40,536 nucleotides of DNA from Desulfobacterales bacterium. Its GTDB lineage: Bacteria; Desulfobacterota; Desulfobacteria; Desulfobacterales; SURF-7. This document shows positions 31,954-40,494 of this stretch, in pieces (the first letter of the stretch is position 1; each line of letters opens with the position of its first letter). The stretch is from contig JABHLN010000026.1 in assembly GCA_018693105.1 (NCBI GenBank), positions 1 to 40,536 on the forward strand, written 5' to 3'. The notes beneath the pieces are model-generated. The model saw only the letters and a list, made by a program, of their open reading frames with translations. It did no database searches and was not told the origin of the DNA. The translations under genes were made by a program, and so were the position numbers.

Positions 31954-33162
31954 TCAGCCGATTGCTCCTGCCATCTTAAATATTGGAAGGTACATGGAAA
32001 CAACAAGGCCACCAATTACAACACCAAGAAATACCATCATCATAGGCTCAATAGCTGCTGTAAGACCTTCAACAGCAGAATCAACTTCATCATCATAAAA
32101 ATCTGCAATTTTTCCAAGCATGGTATCAAGAGCCCCTGTTGATTCACCAACTGCGATCATCGAACAGACCATGTTAGGGAAGACACCGGTTTCCAAAAGA
32201 GGATCAGACATGGTACGGCCTTCAGAAATTCCAGCCCTGACACCATAAATGGCCTTTTCAATAGTTTTATTTCCAGCAGTTTTTGCGACTATATCAAGAG
32301 ATTCAAGAATTGACACGCCACTCGACATCATTGTACTCATTGTACGTGTAAATTTTGACACTGCAACTTTTCTTAACAGATTTCCGAATACCGGTAATTT
32401 CAGGAAAAGATCATCCATTAATTCCTCCCCTTTAGGAGTACTATAAAACCTTTTGTAGGCAAAAATAAAAAGCCCCAAACCACCGAGCATATAAACGATA
32501 TTACCTTTAACAAAATTACTTAAATTAACAACTATTTGCGTTGGAATCGGCAGATTTTTTCCAAGACCTGCAAACATATCCTGGAAAACCGGTATAACAA
32601 AAACAAGTATAACACAAACAACAATAACAGCAATTACGATAGTTATCATCGGATACATCATGGCGCTTTTTACCTGTGCTTTAAGTTTCGCAGCTTTCTC
32701 AAGATATGCCGCAAGTCTCTGAAGAATTACATCAAGTATACCACCAGCTTCACCGGCAGCAATCATATTTACAAAAAGGTTATCAAACAGATCTGGAAAT
32801 CTCCCAAGAGCATCGGCAAGAGTCTGACCTCCTTCAACATCCTCTTTTATTTTTTTAAGTATTTTTTTAAATGCGGGATTTTCCTGCTGGGTGAAAAGAA
32901 TGTCAAGACATTGAATAATTGGAAGTCCAGCGTCAATCATGGTGGAAAACTGCCTTGCAAAAACAATAATATCTTCCCCGGTAATCTTGGGCTGAAACAT
33001 TGCAATATTTTCAAATAAGTCTTTCGGTTTTTCCTTGATCTTGGAAGGTATTATTTTCTGTCTTATAAGTTTGGTTCGAACAGCATCCTCATTAGGTGCT
33101 TCCTCTTCACCCTTTACTTTTTTATTACTACTGTCGTTACCAACCCATAGATATACCGGCAT
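31954..33162 (-). CDS. pilC: Type IV pilus inner-membrane platform protein PilC (GspF family)
   Basis: A 402-aa polytopic protein that links the pilus motor ATPases to the pilin-assembly machinery. Two GspF domains are visible: about residues 66-190 (FARQFSTMIDAGLPIIQCLDIL...MIAAGEAGGILDVIL) and about 270-390 (FTRTMSTMMSSGVSILESLDIV...MIAVGESTGALDTML), each followed by a membrane segment. The N-terminus YLWVGNDSSNKKVKGEEEAPNEDAVRTKLIRQKIIPSKIKEK is the usual PilC opening. A strong GGGGGG ribosome site precedes the ATG. No pilB or pilT is nearby in the window; a sensor kinase gene follows. Confidence 0.93.
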   Translation of the reverse strand: MPVYLWVGNDSSNKKVKGEEEAPNEDAVRTKLIRQKIIPSKIKEKPKDLFENIAMFQPKITGEDIIVFARQFSTMIDAGLPIIQCLDILFTQQENPAFKKILKKIKEDVEGGQTLADALGRFPDLFDNLFVNMIAAGEAGGILDVILQRLAAYLEKAAKLKAQVKSAMMYPMITIVIAVIVVCVILVFVIPVFQDMFAGLGKNLPIPTQIVVNLSNFVKGNIVYMLGGLGLFIFAYKRFYSTPKGEELMDDLFLKLPVFGNLLRKVAVSKFTRTMSTMMSSGVSILESLDIVAKTAGNKTIEKAIYGVRAGISEGRTMSDPLLETGVFPNMVCSMIAVGESTGALDTMLGKIADFYDDEVDSAVEGLTAAIEPMMMVFLGVVIGGLVVSMYLPIFKMAGAIG

Positions 33163-33440
33163 AATCCCCCCTTTTTAAATATGGAGAAAAAAATAATTTG
33201 TATCACCTTGAAAATATAATTACAAACAATTATTACAAATAATTATTGATCAAATAGCTAAACACATAATAGCTTGCCAAGTGATCTTCCTTGACAAAGC
33301 AAAGTAATTGACCTGGCACAATACAAACAAATTATGTCGAACCTATGCCAAGCATTAAAACAAAGTACTAACCGGATTTACTATGATGATGATTACTCCA
33401 AATCCAGTTATCAACATTATATTTACTAAAAAAATATAAT

Positions 33441-34376
33441 TTACGACTTTATAGCAATATAAAAAAGCCCTCTTTGCATTTTTTTCTTCTTAATCTCACC
33501 TCTTTCAACGAGAGAATCAAGGTGATTTTGTACTTTTTCCAGGTCAAATCCTAATATTTGAGAAACGTCTTCAGCTGTGCATGGTCTTCGTTTTATTGTG
33601 GTGAGAATTTGTTTATTATTATTACCTGCAATGATTTTATTATTATACTTGGAGTCGAATAAGTCAATAATTTCTGCATTATACAAGGAGCTGCTAATAA
33701 ATGCCAATACTTTTTTATCCGCCGGCTTCACCCAGTGCTCAGTTCCCGGCCTGTCAATTGTATTCAATTGTATCTTGTCAGGTTTTATACGGCTTATTAG
33801 TTGGCGAATTTCGCTTAACTCTGAATCATTATCATTTATATCCGGTATTACAAAGAATTCAACCCAAAAATCATTTTTAAACTCCTTTCTGAAACTTATC
33901 AGCCCATCAATAACTTTTGAGAGTTTCAGTTCACTATGGGGACGATTTATAGCATTGAATACAGCTTCAGTAGCTGCATCAAGAGAAGCTACCACTAAAT
34001 CTACTGTAAGAATACTTTGCCTGACTTTATCCTGATATAATTGCGTACCGTTTGTAAGTAAAGCAATCTTGTATTCGGGATATTCATATTTCAGAAAGTT
34101 TATAATGTTCCCGATACATTTATTTAGTGTTGGCTCTCCCGAGCCGGAAAAAGTTATATAATCCAGCTCCGGCTTACTCTTTAATATTTTGTTAAGTTCT
34201 TCACAGATTAATGTTTCAGAGATATAATCTTTTCTATCAAGAGTCAAATTAGTAGTTTTCCCGCACTCACAATAAATACAATCAAGAGTGCATGTCTTAT
34301 GGGGCATAATATCCACACCAAGAGACATTCCCAAACGCCTTGACGGAACAGGGCCGAAAACATACTTATATTTCAT
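33441..34376 (-). CDS. Radical SAM protein (COG0731-like) with C-terminal winged helix
   Basis: A 311-aa protein. FGPVPSRRLGMSLGVDIMPHKTCTLDCIYCECG is the opening of a radical SAM family often annotated as wyosine-base-formation-like; the cluster-binding Cys are C29, C33 and C36. TFSGSGEPTLN is the SAM-binding glycine motif and LLTNGTQL follows. Residues about 250-311 (KQILTTIKRRPCTAEDVSQILGF...LVERGEIKKKKMQRGLFY) form a winged-helix-like domain. The substrate is unknown: tRNA modification by TYW1 is archaeal and eukaryotic, so a direct role in wyosine is unlikely here. It is divergent from the nucleotidyltransferase fusion. Confidence 0.85.
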   Translation of the reverse strand: MKYKYVFGPVPSRRLGMSLGVDIMPHKTCTLDCIYCECGKTTNLTLDRKDYISETLICEELNKILKSKPELDYITFSGSGEPTLNKCIGNIINFLKYEYPEYKIALLTNGTQLYQDKVRQSILTVDLVVASLDAATEAVFNAINRPHSELKLSKVIDGLISFRKEFKNDFWVEFFVIPDINDNDSELSEIRQLISRIKPDKIQLNTIDRPGTEHWVKPADKKVLAFISSSLYNAEIIDLFDSKYNNKIIAGNNNKQILTTIKRRPCTAEDVSQILGFDLEKVQNHLDSLVERGEIKKKKMQRGLFYIAIKS

Positions 34377-34621
34377 ATACTATTTACTACCTGATTTCAC
34401 AAAAATTAATAATCTGAAACGGATATTTACTCAATAATTAATATAAATTACTATCATAATCAAAATTAAACAACAACTGCTTTATATCTTTTATATATCT
34501 TGATCTTGAAAAACTATTATATATATGTGTATCTATGTGAAGGAATCGTAATAAGGAAATATTTGTGATTATTTGTGTAACTTTTTCAGGTATAAGCTTA
34601 ACTTACTGAGCAGGTTAAACA

Positions 34622-37288
34622 GTGACGAACAATAAAAAAAAAGATGGTCTTACAATCATTACAACTCATATCAATGCAGATTTTGATGCATTAGCATCCA
34701 TGCTTGCCGCCCAGAAACTTTACCCTGAATCAATTGTTGTCTTTCCCGGATCAAATGAAAAAAACTTAAGGGATTTATATGTAAATTCAATGTCTTATAA
34801 GTGCAATGCGGCAGATATTAAAGATATAAATTTTCAGGAAATTAAAAAACTTGTCCTTGTTGATACAAGGCGAAGGAACAGAATAGGGGCGTTTTCGACA
34901 CTTGCTGATAAACAGGATATTGAAATTCATATATATGATCATCACCCCAGAAGGGCTGATGATATTGTTTCTCATTACGACGTTTATGAACCTACAGGTG
35001 CTAATGTTACAATTTTGACCCAGATAATACAGGAAAAAGAAATTAATATCTCTCCTGAAGAAGCAACAACTATGTGTATAGGTATTTATGAGGATACCGG
35101 TTCATTCACCTTTTCTTCAACTACTGAAAAAGACCTGAATGCTGCAGCTTTTCTTTTGTCAAAAGGTGCAAATATAAACACTGTTTCAGATATGATATCA
35201 AGAGAAATTGATCATCAACAGATCAACCTATTGAACGATATGATAAATTCAGCAGCGAATCATAAAATAAACGGTGTAGATATTGTAATAACAACTGTTT
35301 CAATAGATACCTACATGCAGGATTTTGCTTTTTTAGTTCATAAAATGCAGAAAATGGAAAGTATAAATGCAATTTTTGCGATTGTACGCATGGATAATAA
35401 GATATATATTGTGGCACGAAGTAGAATAACTGAAGTTGATGCGGGAGGTATTCTTATACCATTGGGTGGAGGGGGGCACCCTTATGCAGGATCTGCTACA
35501 ATTAAAGATAAAACCCTTGCCCAGACAGAATACCAGCTCATTAAAATTCTAAATGAAAAGATCAAACCTTCAAGGCGTGCAAAGGACATTATGTCCTCTC
35601 CGCCAATTACCATAAAACCGGATATTTCAATTAAAGAAGCAGGCCACATACTTACCCGGTATAATATAAATGCTCTGCTAGTTACGGAATCAACCAACAA
35701 AAATGATAAACTCCTGGGTTTTATCTCACGCCAGATTATCGAAAAAGCTATGTTTCATAAGCTGTATAATATTCCTGTGCAGGAATATATGACAACTGAA
35801 ATTGCTTCTGTGAAACCTGATACAGACCTCCTTGAAATTCAGGATAAAATCATTGATCACAATCAGAGAATTCTCCCGGTAATAGAAAAAAATAAAATCA
35901 TGGGTGTGATCACTCGCACAAATCTTCTTAACATTCTGATACACCAATATCAAAATAAATCAAAAAAAGCTCTTGCACCTTTAAAAGGGGTGACACATGC
36001 AAGAACTAGAAATGTCCTTAAGTTTATGAGAGAGCGGCTTTCCCACCATACTATGGAAATCCTGAAATCCATTGGAGAAGTTGCAAATGACTTAGGGTTT
36101 AATGCATATGTTGTAGGAGGATTTGTCCGAGATCTCTTTTTATACAGGGAAAACGAAGATATTGATATTGTTATTGAAGGTGATGGTATATCATTTGCAA
36201 AAAAATATTCAAACATAGTGAAAGGCCGCGTTCATTGCCATGAAAAGTTTGGTACTGCAGTTATTATCTTCCCGGATGGTTTTAAAATCGATATAGCATC
36301 CGCCAGGATGGAATACTACAAGTTTCCTGCAGCCCTTCCTGTCGTTGAAATGAGTTCAATAAAACTTGATCTTTTCCGAAGAGATTTTACTATTAACACT
36401 TTATCAATTCAGCTTGCACCTGAAAATTTTGGAACATTAATTGATTTCTTCTCGGCCCTTAGAGACATTAAAGACAAAGCTATTAGAATTCTTCATAATT
36501 TAAGCTTCGTTGAGGATCCTACACGCGTATTTCGCGCAATACGATTTGAACAGCGATTCGGTTTCACAATCGGAAAACTTACATCCGGTCTAATAGAAAA
36601 TGCAGTAAAAATGGATTTCTTTAAAAAACTTAGCGGGAAAAGAGTATTTGCAGAGCTACGTCAGATTTTTAAAGAAGAGAACCCGACTCCGGCAATCATA
36701 AGGCTTAACAATTATGACCTCCTAAAATTCATTCATCCTTCACTAAAACTTGACAAAAAAGTTATTGAAATACTTAACTCTGTTAAAAAAGTACTTACAT
36801 GGCATGATTTGCTTTTCCTGGAAGAATCATATATGAAATGGGCCGTTTATTTCCTCGCACTTATCAGCCATTGTGATAAGAAAACTTCGGAAGAAATTTG
36901 TATTAATCTCAAACTTGCACAACGATATAAACTGCTTTTTTGCGAAAATCGTTTTGAAGCAGATAAGTCTCTCTCATGGATAGAACAAAACATGCCTCTG
37001 GAAAACAGCACTCTATACAAAAAACTATCCGGTATTAAAACCGAACTGATTTTATATATGATGGGTTCGACAAAAAAAGAACAATTAAAGCGATTAATAT
37101 CACTATACTTCACCCAACTTAGGCAAACAAAAATTTTGATAAAAGGTAATGACCTTATCAAGTTAGGTGTAGAACCCGGACCTGTTTTCAGTAAAATTAT
37201 GGGAGAAGTTTTGAATGCCAGGTTAAATGGCCGGTTAAAAACAAAAAAAGATGAAATTGATTATGCAATAGAACTTATTTCAACCTGA
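34622..37288 (+). CDS. DHH phosphoesterase - CBS pair - tRNA nucleotidyltransferase (A-/CCA-adding type) fusion
   Basis: An 888-aa three-part protein. Residues about 10-310 are a DHH-DHHA1 phosphoesterase with all metal-binding motifs visible: HINADFDALAS, VDTRR, YDHHPRR, EDTGSFTF, and GGGGHPYAGSA. Residues about 318-440 are two CBS domains, which bind adenine nucleotides. Residues about 475-888 are a class II nucleotidyltransferase with YVVGGFVRDLF, the catalytic DID in ENEDIDIVIEGDG (D513, D515), RRDFTINTLSI and DPTRVFRAIRFEQRF. The related large Aquifex protein is an A-adding enzyme, so tRNA 3'-end A or CCA addition is likely. The start is GTG with AGG upstream. Confidence 0.9.
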   Translation: MTNNKKKDGLTIITTHINADFDALASMLAAQKLYPESIVVFPGSNEKNLRDLYVNSMSYKCNAADIKDINFQEIKKLVLVDTRRRNRIGAFSTLADKQDIEIHIYDHHPRRADDIVSHYDVYEPTGANVTILTQIIQEKEINISPEEATTMCIGIYEDTGSFTFSSTTEKDLNAAAFLLSKGANINTVSDMISREIDHQQINLLNDMINSAANHKINGVDIVITTVSIDTYMQDFAFLVHKMQKMESINAIFAIVRMDNKIYIVARSRITEVDAGGILIPLGGGGHPYAGSATIKDKTLAQTEYQLIKILNEKIKPSRRAKDIMSSPPITIKPDISIKEAGHILTRYNINALLVTESTNKNDKLLGFISRQIIEKAMFHKLYNIPVQEYMTTEIASVKPDTDLLEIQDKIIDHNQRILPVIEKNKIMGVITRTNLLNILIHQYQNKSKKALAPLKGVTHARTRNVLKFMRERLSHHTMEILKSIGEVANDLGFNAYVVGGFVRDLFLYRENEDIDIVIEGDGISFAKKYSNIVKGRVHCHEKFGTAVIIFPDGFKIDIASARMEYYKFPAALPVVEMSSIKLDLFRRDFTINTLSIQLAPENFGTLIDFFSALRDIKDKAIRILHNLSFVEDPTRVFRAIRFEQRFGFTIGKLTSGLIENAVKMDFFKKLSGKRVFAELRQIFKEENPTPAIIRLNNYDLLKFIHPSLKLDKKVIEILNSVKKVLTWHDLLFLEESYMKWAVYFLALISHCDKKTSEEICINLKLAQRYKLLFCENRFEADKSLSWIEQNMPLENSTLYKKLSGIKTELILYMMGSTKKEQLKRLISLYFTQLRQTKILIKGNDLIKLGVEPGPVFSKIMGEVLNARLNGRLKTKKDEIDYAIELIST

Positions 37289-37580
37289 AAAATTTATTAT
37301 TCAAAAGATGAATGTTTGCAAAATATTTACAAAACACATATTGAAAAGTTATTTTTTTAAATTTAAAATTGACCTTAGCTTAGGAGAAACACACTTATTA
37401 TCTAAAGGGATCATAACACTGATGCAGAATTAAACTCCGTAATTACGAAATGTACTATCTTTACGCAAAAGTTTTATCTAAGATTATCCCCGGTTAAGCC
37501 CTTAAATCAATATCATAAATAATCATTTTATTTTTGAAAGTAAGTACGGAGTTGTAATTTAAAAAAACAGGAGCAACTAA
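37289..37580. promoter_or_regulatory. trpS upstream region with long-range inverted repeat
   Basis: AACTCCGTA (37433-37441) and TACGGAGTT (37545-37553) are perfect 9-bp complements 103 nt apart; the second arm lies shortly before the AGGAG ribosome site of trpS. Folding would bring them together in a trpS leader. No T-box hallmark sequence was found. A TTGACC at about 37369-37374 has no convincing -10 partner. Confidence 0.35.
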
Positions 37581-38567
37581 ATGACAGGAAAGAAAAGAAT
37601 ATTAAGCGGGATGCGCCCCACAGGCCCCCTTCACCTTGGGAACCTCCACGGTGCACTCGCAAACTGGATAAAACAGCAGGACAACTATGATTGTTTTTTC
37701 TTCATCGCTGACTGGCATGCATTAACAAGTGATTATGAAGATACAGGTTCCATCCCTGATAATATAAGAGATATGATGGTTGACTGGCTAAGCACAGGAC
37801 TGTCTCCTGAAAAAAGCACACTTTTTGTTCAATCACAGGTTAAGGAGCATGCTGAGCTTTTTCTATTACTTTCAATGATAACACCTGTACCCTGGCTTGA
37901 AAGGAACCCTACATATAAAGACCAGATACTTCAGCTTTCGAACAAGGACCTTTCAACATTTGGCTTTTTGGGATATCCGGTACTACAGGCTTCAGATATT
38001 ATAATTTATAAAGCGGATTGTGTCCCGGTAGGTATTGATCAGGTCCCGCATGTGGAAATTACTCGTGAAATTGCCAGGCGTTTCAACAATTTTTATGGTG
38101 AAGTCTTTCCGGAACCAAAAGCATTATTGACTAAAACCCCAAAGATACTCGGCCTTGACCGCCGAAAAATGAGTAAAAGTTATAATAATGCAATATACCT
38201 GTCCGACAACAATGAAACTATCGCCTCAAAAACGGCAAAGATGATAACCGATCCTCAACGTGCAAAAAAAAGTGATCCCGGTAACCCTGAGATCTGCAAT
38301 GTGTTTGATTTTCATAAAATGTATTCAAACATTGATACTATATCAGAGGTCAATGAAAATTGCCGTAAAGCAAAAATTGGCTGTGTTGAATGTAAAAAAA
38401 ATATGACTGTAAACCTAATAAAAGCCCTCGAGCCAATATGCGAGAAAAGAGCATATTATGTATCTAAACCTGATCTTGTTGATGACATTTTTAAAACAGG
38501 TACCAATAAGGCAAGAAGTGTTGCTCAAAAAACCATGGAAGAGGTAAGGTCGGTTGTAAGGATATAA
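37581..38567 (+). CDS. trpS: Tryptophanyl-tRNA synthetase
   Basis: Charges tRNA-Trp. A 328-aa class I enzyme. SGMRPTGPLHLGNLHGAL contains the HIGH-type signature HLGN (residues 18-21); FFIADWHALTSDY, VPVGIDQVPHVEITREIARRFN and RRKMSKSYNN (KMSKS, 196-200) follow, as expected for TrpRS. A GCVECKK cysteine pair sits in the C-terminal domain, as in several bacterial TrpRS. An AGGAG ribosome site precedes the ATG. It heads the trpS-scpA-scpB-fmdB block with short gaps, likely one operon. Confidence 0.97.
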   Translation: MTGKKRILSGMRPTGPLHLGNLHGALANWIKQQDNYDCFFFIADWHALTSDYEDTGSIPDNIRDMMVDWLSTGLSPEKSTLFVQSQVKEHAELFLLLSMITPVPWLERNPTYKDQILQLSNKDLSTFGFLGYPVLQASDIIIYKADCVPVGIDQVPHVEITREIARRFNNFYGEVFPEPKALLTKTPKILGLDRRKMSKSYNNAIYLSDNNETIASKTAKMITDPQRAKKSDPGNPEICNVFDFHKMYSNIDTISEVNENCRKAKIGCVECKKNMTVNLIKALEPICEKRAYYVSKPDLVDDIFKTGTNKARSVAQKTMEEVRSVVRI

Positions 38568-38606
38568 AAGAATGCTGATGGAAAACTATTATTTCGGATA
38601 ATTTAT

Positions 38607-39314
38607 ATGTCGAACGAGATTTATAAAATAAAAATGGATGTTTTTGAGGGTCCTATGGACCTGCTAATTCATTTGATCAGAAAAGCAGAGGTAGACATTT
38701 ATGATATCCCAATAGCTTTAATAACAAGCAAGTTCCTTTCATATATTGACTGGATGAAAAAAATGAACATAGATTTCGCAGGTGATTTTCTTGTTATGGC
38801 CGCCACATTAACTCAAATAAAATCAAAAATGCTTCTCCCGGTTCATGAAGGTGACGAAGATGAAGACCCCCGCATGGAAATTATCAGGCCGCTTGATGAA
38901 TACCTCCATATGAAATCTGTTGCTGAACAATTATACCAGCGAAACCTCCTGGGACAGGATACTTTTATCAGGAAATCCGACAATAAAGACTTTTTGCCTC
39001 ATGATGGTGATGAGATAATACAGGTAGGTCTGTTTGACCTTATAGATGCATTCCAGAAAATTCTTGATAAAATCCCTGCTGAACATAAAATAGATCTTAC
39101 TTCTGACAGAATATCAGTACAGGACAGGATCTCTGAAATTGTAAATATTCTTGAGGAACAGGGATCGGTGATTTTTACAGAAATTTTTTCTGACAACTGC
39201 ACTAAAAATGAAATAATTGTTACTTTCCTTGCTATCCTTGAAATGATAAAACTTAGTCTTATTCAGGCAGTTCAACATATTCAAACTGGAATTATAAGGA
39301 TATTTTATTTATAA
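38607..39314 (+). CDS. scpA: Segregation and condensation protein A
   Basis: Kleisin subunit of the SMC-ScpAB condensin, which organises and separates chromosomes. A 235-aa protein. The N-terminal YKIKMDVFEGPMDLLIHLIRKAEVDIYDIPIALIT is the ScpA hallmark that binds the SMC neck, and MAATLTQIKSKMLLP follows. The C-terminal winged helix (VTFLAILEMIKLSLIQAVQ) binds the SMC head. It follows trpS by 39 bp and precedes scpB by 46 bp. The smc gene itself is not in the window. Confidence 0.95.
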   Translation: MSNEIYKIKMDVFEGPMDLLIHLIRKAEVDIYDIPIALITSKFLSYIDWMKKMNIDFAGDFLVMAATLTQIKSKMLLPVHEGDEDEDPRMEIIRPLDEYLHMKSVAEQLYQRNLLGQDTFIRKSDNKDFLPHDGDEIIQVGLFDLIDAFQKILDKIPAEHKIDLTSDRISVQDRISEIVNILEEQGSVIFTEIFSDNCTKNEIIVTFLAILEMIKLSLIQAVQHIQTGIIRIFYL

Positions 39315-39360
39315 TGAAAAGCATTAAGAATAACACATTAAAACACTGTGAATAAACATT

Positions 39361-39909
39361 ATGGATAATATTAAAAATATAATTGAAAGCCTGCTTTTTG
39401 TTTCAGATAAACCACTTAAAATCGAACAGATCAAAATTGTGCTTGAGGAGGCAGAAACAAAAGAGATTCGTAATGCTTTGTCGGAAATGATGGAAGAATA
39501 TGATACTCGCAAAAGCAGTTTTTACCTCAGTGAGGTTGCCAATGGATTTCAGCTTCGTACAAGGCCCGAATACAAAAAATGGATATCTCGCCTTATACAG
39601 CCGAGTCCTTTCCGTATGAGTAGTGCGGCTATGGAAACGCTTGCAATTATTGCGTACAGACAACCAATAATAAGGGCTGACATTGAGCATATTCGAGGAG
39701 TTGACTCAGGAGGTATAATTCGTAACCTTATGGAAAAAAAACTGGTAAGAGTTCTAGGGCGAAAAGATATCCCCGGACGTCCTCTTATATATTCAACCAC
39801 AAAACATTTCCTGGAATTATTTAACTTAAAAAATTTAAAAGATCTGCCGTCTGTTAAAGAAATTGCAGAACTTAAAGACCTTGCGAACATTGAGGACCCT
39901 ACAGAGTAA
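39361..39909 (+). CDS. scpB: Segregation and condensation protein B
   Basis: Dimeric winged-helix subunit of SMC-ScpAB that binds the middle of ScpA. A 182-aa protein. IKNIIESLLFVSDKPLKIEQIKIVL opens the first winged helix, and MSSAAMETLAIIAYRQPIIRADIEHIRGVDSGGIIRNLMEKKLVRVLGRKDIPGRPLIYSTTKHFLELF is the strongly conserved second winged helix. It is directly after scpA on the same strand. Confidence 0.96.
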   Translation: MDNIKNIIESLLFVSDKPLKIEQIKIVLEEAETKEIRNALSEMMEEYDTRKSSFYLSEVANGFQLRTRPEYKKWISRLIQPSPFRMSSAAMETLAIIAYRQPIIRADIEHIRGVDSGGIIRNLMEKKLVRVLGRKDIPGRPLIYSTTKHFLELFNLKNLKDLPSVKEIAELKDLANIEDPTE

Positions 39910-39996
39910 ATATAACTGATTAATAATTGATCATCTGATTATTTTATTTTCCTTATAAACAATATAAAATATGTTATTTAATAACTGGGATCAAAA

Positions 39997-40491
39997 ATGC
40001 CGATATATGAATTTTATTGTAAAAACTGCAATACCATCTTTAATTTTTTCTCACAAAGAATAAATACAACTAAAAAACCCAAATGCCCTGAATGTAAAAC
40101 TAAAATCCTTTCGAGACAAATGTCTGTTTTTGCATATACTGGAAGCGCAAAAGAAAACAGTGAAATTGAGGGTCTTCCTTTTGATGAAAACAAAATGGAA
40201 AAAGCAATGCATCTGCTGGAAAGAGAGGCAGAAAATATCAATGAAGATGATCCTCGGCAGGCTGCAGACCTAATGCGTAAGCTAACTGACATGACCGGCC
40301 TTGAACTTGGAGATGGTATCAATGAAGCATTAAGCAGAATGGAACAAGGAGAGGATCCCGATGTAATCGAAGCTGAAATGGGCGATATTCTTGATGGGCA
40401 GGATCCTTTTCTCCTATCCGGGAAAAAAGGAAAAAAAAGGAAATCAAAACTATCAGAGCCTTTTAGAGATAACAAATTATACGATCTTTAG
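39997..40491 (+). CDS. FmdB-type zinc-ribbon protein with acidic tail
   Basis: A 164-aa protein. MPIYEFYCKNCNTIFNFFSQR...PKCPECKT is a FmdB/CxxC zinc ribbon with C8, C11, C30 and C33. The remainder is an acidic, helical region (MEKAMHLLEREAENINEDDPRQAADLMRKL and EDPDVIEAEMGDIL), ending in a basic KKGKKRKSK stretch. The function of this family is largely unknown; it may act as a small regulatory or assembly protein. A GGGA ribosome site precedes the ATG. It ends 3 bp before copy C of the dispersed repeat. Confidence 0.8.
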   Translation: MPIYEFYCKNCNTIFNFFSQRINTTKKPKCPECKTKILSRQMSVFAYTGSAKENSEIEGLPFDENKMEKAMHLLEREAENINEDDPRQAADLMRKLTDMTGLELGDGINEALSRMEQGEDPDVIEAEMGDILDGQDPFLLSGKKGKKRKSKLSEPFRDNKLYDL

Positions 40492-40494
40492 CTC

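Noticed and set aside
32536-33018. 160-aa ORF on the + strand
   Set aside because: Antisense shadow of pilC; Asn/Lys-rich with no recognisable domain.
33163-33440. Possible sigma54 promoter (TGGCAC at about 33313) near pilC
   Set aside because: The -12 element (TTGC at the correct spacing) is missing on either strand, and the TGGCAC strand does not face pilC.
37289-37580. Possible T-box riboswitch before trpS
   Set aside because: The conserved T-box antiterminator sequence and a following terminator are not present.
40014-40475. 153-aa ORF on the - strand
   Set aside because: Antisense to the zinc-ribbon gene, which has clear CxxC motifs; Ser-rich shadow.
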